Assembly: GCA_023262645.1 (NCBI GenBank)
Contig: JALRAA010000010.1
Coordinates: forward strand, 1-13,925
Source of the DNA: Burkholderiaceae bacterium
Lineage (GTDB): Bacteria; Pseudomonadota; Gammaproteobacteria; Burkholderiales; Burkholderiaceae_C
Reading direction: 5' to 3'
DNA: 13,925 nucleotides
Part shown: one piece after another, positions 6,849 to 13,925 of the stretch
Numbering within the stretch: the stretch's first letter is position 1
Layout of the letters: the number at the start of each line of letters is the position of its first letter
Made by a program: the position numbers and the translations under genes
The notes under the pieces: generated by a model
What the model saw: only the letters and a program-made list of their open reading frames with translations
Databases searched by the model: none
Told to the model about the DNA's origin: nothing

Positions 6849-7807
6849 AATTGAGTTCACTGTGTTCTGCTCTTGTCACTGCAACGGTGCTGTGCGCCAT
6901 CGGCATCAGCAACGCTTCTGCGCAAGAGTATGAAAAATGCCATAAGTCCAAATGGGGGCCCGACGACCAAATCGGTGCTTTGAACAATTTGTCTGCAGCA
7001 AAAACCCTCTCTGCCTCCAAGTTGATCAAGCAAGGTAAATCCATGCGCATGGGGATCGAAAGCAACACCAAAACCCCAGCATTTCCGCCGCGCACCATTT
7101 CTGTGACGATTGTCAAACCTGGACAAGACTATGGCCAAACCCTTGGTAACACCAAAACCAGTTACCACGATGACATCCTCAACACTTGGGTAGGTATCGG
7201 TACCCAATTGGATGGTCTCGGACACATTGGTATTGACAACGTGTTCTACAACTGCACGCCCGGGGTGGATATCACCGGCATCAGCGGTTTGAAAAAGTTT
7301 GGTATTGAAACTGTGCCTGCCATCGCCACCCGCGCTGTGATTTTGGACATGGTCGGTTTGACCGGCAAAAAACCTGTGCCAGAAGGTACTGCGTTCAATC
7401 AGCCTGAAATTGAAGCTGCCCTCAAGCGCCAAGGCAATATGAAAATTGAAAAAGGCGATGTGGTGATTTTTTACACAGGCTGGCACACGCTGCTGGGCGT
7501 CGACGACAAGCGCAATGGTTCAGTGGAACCCGGCCTTGGCGTGCAAGGTGCGAAATACCTGGCTTCTTTGGGCGTCGCCATGATTGGCTCTGACACATGG
7601 GCCTTGGAAGTGATTCCTTTTGAAAATGCTGGGCAGGTTTTTCACGTCCACCAAATTCTTTTGGCTGAAAATGGCATCTTCATTTTGGAAAACGTCGTGG
7701 CTGAACAAGCGGTCAACGACAAAGTGTATGAAGGCTTTTTCACTGTGGGTCCACACCGCACCACAGGTACTGTGCAGGCCATCGTGAATCCGATATTTGT
7801 GTATTGA
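6845..7807 (+). CDS. Exported cyclase-family (kynurenine formamidase-like) hydrolase
   Basis: A 320-residue secreted member of the cyclase/kynurenine-formamidase fold, a group of Zn- or Mn-dependent hydrolases acting on amide or lactone bonds. Residues 1-26 (MKLSSLCSALV through ISNASA) form a signal peptide with an ASA cleavage site. The mature part opens with KWGPDDQIGALNNLS, typical of the long cyclases. The metal-site region is GTQLDGLGH at 119-127: D123 and H127 are kept, while the first His of the classical HGTHxDxPxH signature is Gln, as in many long members. IGSDTWALE (247-255) and LLAENGIFILEN (272-283) carry the remaining expected acidic residues. GGAG at 6834-6837 precedes the ATG. 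The chosen start follows the signal peptide logic; a longer frame upstream is not supported. The substrate is unknown. Confidence 0.87.
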   Translation: MKLSSLCSALVTATVLCAIGISNASAQEYEKCHKSKWGPDDQIGALNNLSAAKTLSASKLIKQGKSMRMGIESNTKTPAFPPRTISVTIVKPGQDYGQTLGNTKTSYHDDILNTWVGIGTQLDGLGHIGIDNVFYNCTPGVDITGISGLKKFGIETVPAIATRAVILDMVGLTGKKPVPEGTAFNQPEIEAALKRQGNMKIEKGDVVIFYTGWHTLLGVDDKRNGSVEPGLGVQGAKYLASLGVAMIGSDTWALEVIPFENAGQVFHVHQILLAENGIFILENVVAEQAVNDKVYEGFFTVGPHRTTGTVQAIVNPIFVY

Positions 7808-7827
7808 GATTCCCAACCAAGGGTAAG

Positions 7828-7853
7828 AAAAGGCAGCTTCGGCTGCCTTTTTT
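7828..7853 (+). terminator. Rho-independent terminator with UUCG loop
   Basis: GGCAGC (7832-7837) and GCTGCC (7842-7847) form a perfect stem closed by the very stable TTCG tetraloop. Four A precede and six T follow. It ends the DUF1007-cyclase transcript 20 bp after the stop codon. Read on the minus strand it is followed by TTTTC, so it probably also stops the convergent regulator gene, which ends at 7858. Confidence 0.9.
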
Positions 7854-7857
7854 ATTT

Positions 7858-8946
7858 TCAATATTTGCGGCTCAACGCCACTTGTGGAAAAGCATCGGAA
7901 ATGGTGGACACCTGACCGCAATGGGCTGCGGTGTAGCCTGGCAATTGGTTGACGGCAAATTGAAATGCATCGCTGTTCAAAATTTTCAACACCGCTTGCA
8001 AATGCGTCTTGTCCAAATCGGACTGGTTGCACAACAAAAAATACCGCTCTGTGGCCAACGGTAAGAACTCCAACTTGAAGCGCCTTGCCGGTGTTTCCAC
8101 GCCAAAGCCCACATCGGCCATGCCACTGGCCACGTATGCGGCCACTGCTGCATGGGTGAATTCAGCCTGCTCATAGCCGGCAATTTGCGATGGATCTACC
8201 TGCGCTTTTTTCAAAAAACACTCGAGCAAAAAACGCGTGCCGCTGCTTGGTTGACGGTTGACAAACCGCAAGCCTTTGCGTGTGAGGTCTTGCACCTCGT
8301 AAATTTTGTGCGGGTTGCCGCTGGCCACCATGAAGCCCTGTCTTCGGGTGGCGACATGGATGATGCGGCTTTGTTTGGGTATCAACCAACGTGAATAGTG
8401 TTTGAATCCTGTTTCTTCAAATTCACCTTGCGGAATGTGAAAGCCCGCAATTTCACAAGCGCCTTCCTGCAACGAAGCGACGGCTTCTATGCTGCCCACG
8501 TATTTGCGCTCCACTTGCAAACCGGATGCTTTGAGGTTTTCGATCATTTTTTCAACCGCAAACCCGTGGCTGGCATGCACGCGCAAGGTTTCGCTGTTGC
8601 TGGACAACAAGCGACCAATTTCGCTCTCCAGTTCAGACGCCAATGTCTCTAGCATGGGGGTGAGCCTGGCGTTGATACGGTGCCCGGCCCAGACCAGTTT
8701 TTCAGCCAATGGGGTGAGGGTGGAGCCTTTGCCGCGCTCCATGTTCAGCAAGGGCATGCCCAACTGCGCCTCCCCCTGCCGGATCAAGCTCCATGCGTGT
8801 CGGTATGAAGCGCCTGTTTTTTTGCATGAACCAGACAAACTGCCATGTCCCTGCACCTCTGCCAGCAATTCAAGCAATCTGGGAGTCAGGTTTTGGCCGT
8901 CAGCATCGCTGATGGTCCATTGGGGTTTGATCGAGACTTTATGCAT
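7858..8946 (-). CDS. ModE-type HTH regulator with PBP-like sensor domain, probable fds operon regulator
   Basis: A 362-residue two-domain regulator. Residues 20-85 resemble the ModE/LysR-type winged helix (LTPRLLELLAEVQGHGSLSG, then SYRHAWSLI and LTPLAEKLV). Residues about 120-345 form a periplasmic-binding-protein-like domain, with an oxyanion-binding-type loop NRQPSSGTR at 230-238 and THAAVAAYVASGMADVGFG at 264-282. Such sensors usually bind small anions, so molybdate or formate are plausible ligands. The gene is divergent from the OFA-fdsGBA operon, which matches the arrangement expected of the fds regulator (FdsR); identity with FdsR is inferred from position. The start is fixed: the only in-frame upstream stretch ends at a TAA at 8964-8962 and the next Met is residue 64. 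There is no Shine-Dalgarno, and an inverted repeat sits there instead. Confidence 0.85.
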   Translation of the reverse strand: MHKVSIKPQWTISDADGQNLTPRLLELLAEVQGHGSLSGSCKKTGASYRHAWSLIRQGEAQLGMPLLNMERGKGSTLTPLAEKLVWAGHRINARLTPMLETLASELESEIGRLLSSNSETLRVHASHGFAVEKMIENLKASGLQVERKYVGSIEAVASLQEGACEIAGFHIPQGEFEETGFKHYSRWLIPKQSRIIHVATRRQGFMVASGNPHKIYEVQDLTRKGLRFVNRQPSSGTRFLLECFLKKAQVDPSQIAGYEQAEFTHAAVAAYVASGMADVGFGVETPARRFKLEFLPLATERYFLLCNQSDLDKTHLQAVLKILNSDAFQFAVNQLPGYTAAHCGQVSTISDAFPQVALSRKY

Positions 8947-8954
8947 GCTGGTAT

Positions 8955-8974
8955 ATATGCTTTACTGAGCATAT
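8955..8974. promoter_or_regulatory. Inverted repeat, candidate operator of the divergent regulator
   Basis: ATATGCT (8955-8961) and AGCATAT (8968-8974) are perfect 7-bp arms around a 6-bp spacer. The repeat lies 8 bp before the regulator start codon. Further half-site-like elements occur at 8945-8949 (ATGCT) and at 9064-9069 (AGCATA), the latter in front of the transporter gene. An AT-rich palindrome with a 6-bp spacer resembles the general layout of ModE operators, though the bases differ. Binding here would block the regulator's own transcription. Confidence 0.55.
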
Positions 8975-9019
8975 TAGTTGTGTGTGTCATGTCCATCATA
9001 ACCAAGACAAGGGCTCATA

Positions 9020-9048
9020 TTGCACCTTCTCAGTGCTTACCCTAGACT
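9020..9048 (+). promoter_or_regulatory. Weak candidate promoter of the OFA-fds operon
   Basis: TTGCAC (9020-9025) and TAGACT (9043-9048) are spaced by 17 bp and match the consensus at three and four positions. They lie within the 174-bp divergent gap, upstream of the half-site AGCATA at 9064-9069. The poor -35 would fit a promoter that needs an activator. No sigma-54 element was recognised. Confidence 0.3.
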
Positions 9049-9120
9049 GCATTGTGCTGGGAAAGCATACGTTAAAGTCAGCGGTGCGACATTTCCCTTC
9101 CCAAAAAAATTGGAGACATC

Positions 9121-10791
9121 ATGAGTTCATCTGCTGACGCCACAAGCACCATGTCAGACACGACACCAGGTTTCTTGTCTAAAGAACGCATCATTGCGGG
9201 AGACGGCTACAACCGCTGGTTGGTTCCGCCCGCTGCGCTGGCCATCCACTTGTGTATCGGTATGGCTTATGGTTTTTCTGTGTTTTGGTTGCCATTGTCC
9301 AAAGCATTGGGCATCAAAGAGCCGATCAAATGTGGCGCAGACATCGGATTTTTCCAAGAGCTTTTCACCACCACTTGCGACTGGAAAGTCTCCACTTTGG
9401 GTTGGATGTACACCTTGTTTTTTGTGCTGCTGGGAAGTTCTGCAGCGCTGTGGGGCGGTTGGCTTGAGCGTGCAGGCCCTCGCAAAGCCGGTGTGGTCAG
9501 TGCGCTGTGCTGGTGTGGCGGCATGCTGATTTCTGCCTTGGGCGTTTACACGCACCAGTTTTGGCTGATGCTGTTGGGCTCAGGCGTGATTGGCGGCATT
9601 GGGCTGGGGCTGGGCTACATATCGCCAGTGAGCACCTTGATCAAATGGTTTCCTGATCGCCGTGGCATGGCCACAGGCATGGCCATCATGGGTTTCGGTG
9701 GTGGCGCCATGATCGGTTCGCCTCTGGCGGCAGAGTTGATGAAGCACTTTGCCACCGATCTCGAAGTGGGTGTGTGGCAAACCTTTGTCTGCATGGCCGT
9801 GGTGTATTTTGTGTTCATGATGGCCGGAGCTTTGGGATACCGTGTTCCAGCTACCGGTTGGAAGCCTGCCGGTTGGACACCACCGGTTCAGCAAGCCAGC
9901 AACACCATGATCACGCAAAACCACGTGCATGTCAGCAAGGTATGGGGCATTCCTCAGTTTTGGATGGTGTGGGTGGTGCTTTGCATGAACGTGTCTGCTG
10001 GCATCGGCGTGATTGGCATGGCCAGCCCCATGCTGCAAGAAGTATTCGGTGGCAGCTTGATTGGCGTGGACGCCAAGTTCGGTGATTTGGACAAAGCACA
10101 GCTGACATTGATCGCAGGGGTCGCCGCAGGCTTTACGGCCTTACTCAGCTTGTTCAACATCGGGGGACGTTTTGTGTGGGCGAGCTTGTCTGACAAACTG
10201 GGTCGCAAACTCACCTACATCGTGTTCTTTGTGCTGGGCGGTGCCCTCTACGCCTCCGTGCCTGCCAGCGCCATGGCGGGCAACAAGCTGTTGTTTGTCG
10301 CCGCGTTTTGCATCATCTTGAGCATGTATGGCGGCGGCTTTGCCACTGTGCCCGCTTATTTGGCCGATTTGTTTGGCACGCAAATGGTGGGTGCTATTCA
10401 CGGACGCTTACTCACAGCATGGGCCACCGCAGGTATCTTGGGCCCGGTCGTGGTGAATTACATGCGCGACTACCAACTTGGGCTCGGCATTCCCCGCGAA
10501 CAGGTCTACAACCAAACCATGTTCATCTTGGTGGGTATGTTGGTCGTCGGATTGATCGCGAATTTGATGATCCGCCCAGTCAATGCCAAACATTTCATGA
10601 CACCCGAAGAACTCGCGCACGAGAAAAAACTCGCGCATGAAAAAGCCAGCGCGTCTGAAGTGGGCAATGCACAAGGTGGTCCGGTGCAATCCAACCCGCT
10701 TTGGGTGGTGTTGGCTTGGATAGCCGTGGGTATTCCATTGGCTTGGGGCATCTACCGCACACTGCAAAGTGTGGGCAAATTTTTTAACTGA
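9121..10791 (+). CDS. OFA-family MFS transporter (oxalate/formate antiporter-type)
   Basis: A 556-residue inner-membrane transporter of the OFA branch of the major facilitator superfamily. About twelve hydrophobic segments run from residue 35 to 485, with MFS motifs GWLERAGPRKAG (113-124) and ASLSDKLGRK (354-363). The family exchanges small carboxylates. The place in front of fdsG suggests formate, or a precursor such as oxalate, as substrate; this is inference. It is longer than typical 400-430-residue members for two reasons. The loop after the first segment (62-92) is long, with C71 and C86 that could pair in the periplasm. The C-terminus adds a charged stretch with a repeated LAHEK (498-502 and 504-508) and an extra hydrophobic segment at about 526-546. 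GGAG at 9112-9115 supports the start; M11 is an alternative. FdsG follows after 8 bp. Confidence 0.88.
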   Translation: MSSSADATSTMSDTTPGFLSKERIIAGDGYNRWLVPPAALAIHLCIGMAYGFSVFWLPLSKALGIKEPIKCGADIGFFQELFTTTCDWKVSTLGWMYTLFFVLLGSSAALWGGWLERAGPRKAGVVSALCWCGGMLISALGVYTHQFWLMLLGSGVIGGIGLGLGYISPVSTLIKWFPDRRGMATGMAIMGFGGGAMIGSPLAAELMKHFATDLEVGVWQTFVCMAVVYFVFMMAGALGYRVPATGWKPAGWTPPVQQASNTMITQNHVHVSKVWGIPQFWMVWVVLCMNVSAGIGVIGMASPMLQEVFGGSLIGVDAKFGDLDKAQLTLIAGVAAGFTALLSLFNIGGRFVWASLSDKLGRKLTYIVFFVLGGALYASVPASAMAGNKLLFVAAFCIILSMYGGGFATVPAYLADLFGTQMVGAIHGRLLTAWATAGILGPVVVNYMRDYQLGLGIPREQVYNQTMFILVGMLVVGLIANLMIRPVNAKHFMTPEELAHEKKLAHEKASASEVGNAQGGPVQSNPLWVVLAWIAVGIPLAWGIYRTLQSVGKFFN

Positions 10792-10799
10792 AACCCTCC

Positions 10800-11282
10800 A
10801 TGAACACATCCGTTGAAGCGCCAGAACTGCAAACCGTCAGTCGACTGTTGCCCGAATTCACACAGATGCCGGGCGGTCTGCTGCCGTTGTTGCATGCCGT
10901 GCAAGAAGCCTTGGGTTTCATTCCCGCAAGCGCTGTGCCCTTGGTCGCTGAGGCGATGAATTTGTCTCGTGCTGAAGTGCACGGGGTCATCACCTACTAC
11001 CACTTCTTTCGCAGCAAGGCGCCCGGAAAACACGTGGTGCAAGTGTGCCGAGCCGAAGCATGTCAAGCCTGCGGCGGGGATCAACTGTTGTCAGACATGG
11101 AACAAGCATTGGGTTGCAAGTTGCATGAAACCAGTGCGGACGGTTTGTATTCACTCGAGCCTGTGTACTGTTTGGGTTTGTGTGCATCTTCGCCTGCGGT
11201 TCAAATCAACGACAAGCTGTATGCGCGCATGGACACCGAGCGACTCAAGCGCGTGGTGGCTGAACTTGGGAGTCACGCATGA
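10800..11282 (+). CDS. fdsG: NAD-dependent formate dehydrogenase, gamma subunit
   Basis: A 160-residue NuoE-like subunit of soluble, molybdenum-containing formate dehydrogenase. It carries one [2Fe-2S] cluster in a thioredoxin-like fold, bound by C83 and C88 (CRAEAC) and C124 and C128 (CLGLC), the spacing conserved in NuoE/HoxE/FdsG. The N-terminal helical part contains LLPLLHAVQEALGFIP and AEVHGVITYYHFF. Together with FdsB it forms the cytoplasmic NADH-reducing (diaphorase) half of the enzyme. Distinction from complex I NuoE rests on the following fdsB and fdsA genes. The start lacks a clear ribosome-binding site but lies 8 bp after the transporter stop, so re-initiation is likely. Its last codons overlap the fdsB start as ATGA. 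Confidence 0.93.
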   Translation: MNTSVEAPELQTVSRLLPEFTQMPGGLLPLLHAVQEALGFIPASAVPLVAEAMNLSRAEVHGVITYYHFFRSKAPGKHVVQVCRAEACQACGGDQLLSDMEQALGCKLHETSADGLYSLEPVYCLGLCASSPAVQINDKLYARMDTERLKRVVAELGSHA

Positions 11283-12835
11283 GCATTACCCTGTTTGTTC
11301 CATGCGATTCTGCGGCTTTGGCCGCCGGTGCAGATGCAGTGGTCGATGCGCTGCACAAAGAAGCAACCGCACGAGGCTTGACCATTGATGTGCAACGCAA
11401 CAGCTCCAGGGGCATGTTTTGGCTAGAGCCGTTGGTAGAAGTGGTGACGGCGGCCGGGCGCACGGCCTATGGCCCGGTGAATTTTCAAGACGTTCCGTCA
11501 TTGTTTGAATCGGATTTTTTGCAGGGCGGCCAACACCGCTTGTCGCTGGGTTTGACCGATGCGCTGCCTTATTTGGCCAAACAACAACGGCTGACCTTTG
11601 CCCGCATGGGCATCACGCGCCCGTTGTCATTGGATGACTACGCGGCCCATGGCGGCTGGGTGGGTTTGCAAAAAGCAGCGGCCATGGACAGTGGCGATGT
11701 GGTGCAAACCGTGCTCGATTCTGGCTTGCGTGGCCGCGGTGGTGCCGCATTTCCGGCCGGCATCAAATGGAGAACGGTGCGAGCCACCGAGGCTGCACAA
11801 AAGTATGTTGTGTGCAATGCCGACGAAGGCGACTCCGGTACGTTCTCTGACCGCATGACCATGGAAGGTGACCCTTACATGCTGATCGAAGGCATGGCTA
11901 TCGCAGGTTTGGCCGTCGGGGCCACGCAAGGGTATCTGTACATTCGCTCGGAATACCCGCATGCGATTGCCACGATGACCACCGCGATCAAATTGGCGCA
12001 AGCGGCAGGTTTTTTGGGCGACAACGTCATGGGCAGCGGTAAAGCCTTTCATTTGCATGTGCGCAAAGCCGCTGGGTCTTATGTGTGCGGTGAAGAAACC
12101 GCCATGCTCGAAAGTTTGGAAGGCAAACGCGGTATTGTTCGCGCCAAACCGCCTCTGCCTGCGCTGGAAGGCCTGTTTGGCCAGCCCACCGTCATCAACA
12201 ACGTGATCACTTTGGCCAGCGTTCCCATCATCATGGCCAAAGGCGCAGCGTTTTACAAAGACTTTGGCATGGGCCGATCCACAGGAACATTGCCGTTTCA
12301 AATCACAGGCAACATCAAACACGGTGGCTTGGTTGAACGTGCATTTGGTTTGACTTTGCGCGAACTGCTCTACGACTTTGGCGGCGGCAGCCGAAGCGGT
12401 CGTCCGATCAAGGCGGTGCAAGTCGGCGGGCCACTGGGTGCCTATGTGCCTCCATCGCAGTGGGATGTGCCACTGGATTACGAAGCCTACGCAGCTTTGG
12501 GCTTGGTGGTGGGTCACGGCGGTATCGTCGTGCATGACGACACCGCCAACATGGCCAAGTTGGCGCGTTACGCCATGGAGTTTTGTGCCATCGAAAGTTG
12601 TGGCAAGTGCACGCCTTGCCGCATCGGCTCCACAAGAGGTGTGGAAACGATCGACCGCATCGCGAACGCCCAAGACAAAGAACAACAAGTGCATTTGCTG
12701 CGCGACCTGTGCGACACCATGGTGCACGGCAGCCTGTGCGCCATGGGTGGCATGACCCCCTACCCCGTCCTTTCTGCCCTGAACCATTACCCCGCTGATT
12801 TCGGATTACAACCTGTCGAAGCCACTGCTTCTTAA
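11279..12835 (+). CDS. fdsB: NAD-dependent formate dehydrogenase, beta subunit
   Basis: A 518-residue NuoF-like flavoprotein that passes electrons from formate oxidation to NAD+ through FMN and a [4Fe-4S] cluster. Residues 1-100 appear to be a thioredoxin-like domain without a cluster-binding Cys set, as in FdsB and HoxF. The NADH site GLRGRGGAAFPAGIKW is at 149-164, FMN-binding YVVCNADEGDSGTFSDR at 176-192, and a second conserved block SYVCGEETAMLESLEGKRG at 267-285. The cluster ligands are C441, C444 and C447 (CGKCTPC) and C487 (HGSLC). Length matches FdsB rather than the shorter NuoF of complex I. The 4-bp overlap with fdsG indicates translational coupling, and fdsA starts 11 bp after the stop. 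Confidence 0.95.
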   Translation: MSITLFVPCDSAALAAGADAVVDALHKEATARGLTIDVQRNSSRGMFWLEPLVEVVTAAGRTAYGPVNFQDVPSLFESDFLQGGQHRLSLGLTDALPYLAKQQRLTFARMGITRPLSLDDYAAHGGWVGLQKAAAMDSGDVVQTVLDSGLRGRGGAAFPAGIKWRTVRATEAAQKYVVCNADEGDSGTFSDRMTMEGDPYMLIEGMAIAGLAVGATQGYLYIRSEYPHAIATMTTAIKLAQAAGFLGDNVMGSGKAFHLHVRKAAGSYVCGEETAMLESLEGKRGIVRAKPPLPALEGLFGQPTVINNVITLASVPIIMAKGAAFYKDFGMGRSTGTLPFQITGNIKHGGLVERAFGLTLRELLYDFGGGSRSGRPIKAVQVGGPLGAYVPPSQWDVPLDYEAYAALGLVVGHGGIVVHDDTANMAKLARYAMEFCAIESCGKCTPCRIGSTRGVETIDRIANAQDKEQQVHLLRDLCDTMVHGSLCAMGGMTPYPVLSALNHYPADFGLQPVEATAS

Positions 12836-12846
12836 GAAAGTCCACC

Positions 12847-13925
12847 ATGTTGATGTACCTGAAACAAGAACGCGACCACGGCACTCCTGCACGCACCTCG
12901 GAAGAAACCGTCAGTTTGCGAATTGACGGCTACGAGGTCAGCGTACCCAAAGGCACTTCGTTGATGCGTGCAGCAGTTGATGCGGGCATTCAAGTGCCCA
13001 AGTTGTGCGCGACCGACAGCCTTGAGCCTTTTGGCTCATGCCGTTTGTGTTTGGTAGAAATCGACGGGCGAAAAGGTTATCCGGCCTCTTGCACCACGCC
13101 AGCGGAAAACGGCATGGTGGTGCGCACACAAACCCCCAAGCTGCAAACCTTGCGCAAAGGTGTGATGGAGCTGTATATCTCCGACCATCCTCTGGACTGC
13201 TTGACCTGCAGCGCAAATGGCAATTGTGAATTGCAAGACATGGCCGGTGTCACCGGTTTGCGCAACGTGCGTTATGGCGTCGTCGAGCAAGCCGGTGCAC
13301 ACCACTGCGACATGCAAAAGGACGAATCCAATCCTTATTTCACGTACGACCCGAGCAAATGCATTGTGTGCAACCGTTGTGTGCGGGCTTGCGAAGAAAC
13401 ACAAGGCACTTTTGCACTGACCATCTCTGGCAGAGGATTTGAAAGCCGCGTGTCGCCCGGTCAAGACCAAGCGTTCATGGAAAGTGAATGTGTGTCGTGT
13501 GGTGCCTGTGTCGAAGCTTGCCCCACCGCCACCTTGCAAGAGAAATCGGTGATTGAGTTGGGCCAACCCGAACACAGCTTGATCACCACCTGCGCTTATT
13601 GCGGCGTGGGTTGTGGCTTCAAAGCCGAGATGAAAGGCAATACCGTGGTTCGCATGGTACCTTGGAAAGATGGCAAAGCGAATGAAGGCCATTCCTGCGT
13701 GAAAGGCCGTTTTGCATGGGGCTATGCCACACACCAAGACCGAATCACCAAGCCCATGATTCGCAAAAAAATCAGCGATCCCTGGCAAGAAGTCAGCTGG
13801 GACGAGGCCATCAACTATGCGGCTTCCGAGTTCAAGCGCATCCAAGCCAAGCATGGCAAAGACGCGGTCGGTGGCATCACGTCATCGCGTTGTACCAATG
13901 AAGAAACTTATCTCGTGCAAAAACT
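12847..13925 (+). CDS. fdsA: NAD-dependent formate dehydrogenase, catalytic alpha subunit (5' part)
   Basis: The first 359 residues of the molybdenum bis-MGD subunit that oxidises formate to CO2; the gene runs off the right edge. Visible in order: an N-terminal [2Fe-2S] ferredoxin domain (C54, C65, C68, C82), a His-ligated [4Fe-4S] site (H114, C118, C121, C127), two ferredoxin-type [4Fe-4S] clusters (CIVCNRCVRAC at 172-182 and CVSCGACVEAC at 215-225), and the molybdopterin domain with its own cluster (C249, C252, C256, C284). C349 in TSSRCTNEE is in the place of the Mo-coordinating cysteine, so this is a Cys, not a selenocysteine, enzyme. K286 after the last cluster Cys is conserved. An ATG at 12853 is an alternative start; the ribosome-binding site AAGAAAG is weak. 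fdsC and fdsD, needed for cofactor sulfuration and assembly, would be expected downstream. Confidence 0.96.
   Translation, partial: MLMYLKQERDHGTPARTSEETVSLRIDGYEVSVPKGTSLMRAAVDAGIQVPKLCATDSLEPFGSCRLCLVEIDGRKGYPASCTTPAENGMVVRTQTPKLQTLRKGVMELYISDHPLDCLTCSANGNCELQDMAGVTGLRNVRYGVVEQAGAHHCDMQKDESNPYFTYDPSKCIVCNRCVRACEETQGTFALTISGRGFESRVSPGQDQAFMESECVSCGACVEACPTATLQEKSVIELGQPEHSLITTCAYCGVGCGFKAEMKGNTVVRMVPWKDGKANEGHSCVKGRFAWGYATHQDRITKPMIRKKISDPWQEVSWDEAINYAASEFKRIQAKHGKDAVGGITSSRCTNEETYLVQK

Noticed and set aside
11627..12787. A 386-codon open frame antisense to fdsB
   Set aside because: The fdsB frame carries every expected NADH, FMN and iron-sulfur motif. The antisense product has no recognisable domain and is rich in His and Gln, as expected when reading the complement of biased codons.
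13036..13854. A 272-codon open frame antisense to fdsA
   Set aside because: It lies wholly inside the motif-dense fdsA coding region, has no ribosome-binding site or family resemblance, and is a compositional shadow.
10800..13925. Reading the fds genes as a complex I (nuoEFG) cluster
   Set aside because: The large subunit has a molybdopterin domain with a Cys at the metal-ligand position (C349). FdsB has the extended N-terminal domain, and a transporter and anion-sensing regulator precede the genes, all fitting formate dehydrogenase.

Overview
The window looks like chromosomal DNA of a betaproteobacterium, most likely Burkholderiales/Comamonadaceae. This is inferred from gene content: an FdsGBA-type NAD-dependent formate dehydrogenase, a DUF1841 protein, a di-haem cytochrome c4, a MoxR/VWA pair and a PcaF-type thiolase. 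Moderate GC and frequent TTG leucine codons fit as well. No insertion sequence, phage gene or CRISPR array is visible. Genes are densely packed, and almost all remaining open frames are antisense or out-of-frame shadows.

Left part (1-3804): the tail of an unidentified + strand gene overlaps the end of a minus-strand MaoC/NodN-like hydratase. A ferredoxin-NADP+ reductase (fpr) follows, converging on a PcaF-type thiolase. The thiolase is divergent from a DUF1841 gene, with only 27 bp between their start codons. A minus-strand di-haem cytochrome c4 with its own terminator closes this part.

Middle (3891-7853): a MoxR-family AAA+ ATPase and a CoxE-like VWA protein form a two-gene operon, followed by tRNA-Arg(CCU). 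Next come two exported proteins joined by an ATGA overlap: a DUF1007 protein with a predicted HPH mature N-terminus and an EF-hand-type loop, and a putatively metal-dependent cyclase-family hydrolase. A UUCG hairpin terminator ends the block.

Right part (7858-13925): a formate module. A ModE-type HTH regulator fused to a periplasmic-binding-protein-like sensor is transcribed divergently from an operon running OFA-family transporter - fdsG - fdsB - fdsA, with fdsA cut by the window edge. The spacings (8 bp, 4-bp overlap, 11 bp) suggest one transcript that couples anion transport to NAD-linked formate oxidation. A perfect inverted repeat just in front of the regulator start is the best operator candidate.

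The most original signals are the exported DUF1007-cyclase pair, the regulator operator that occupies the position of a ribosome-binding site, the unusual OFA transporter leading the fds operon, and a mismatched acceptor stem in the tRNA.
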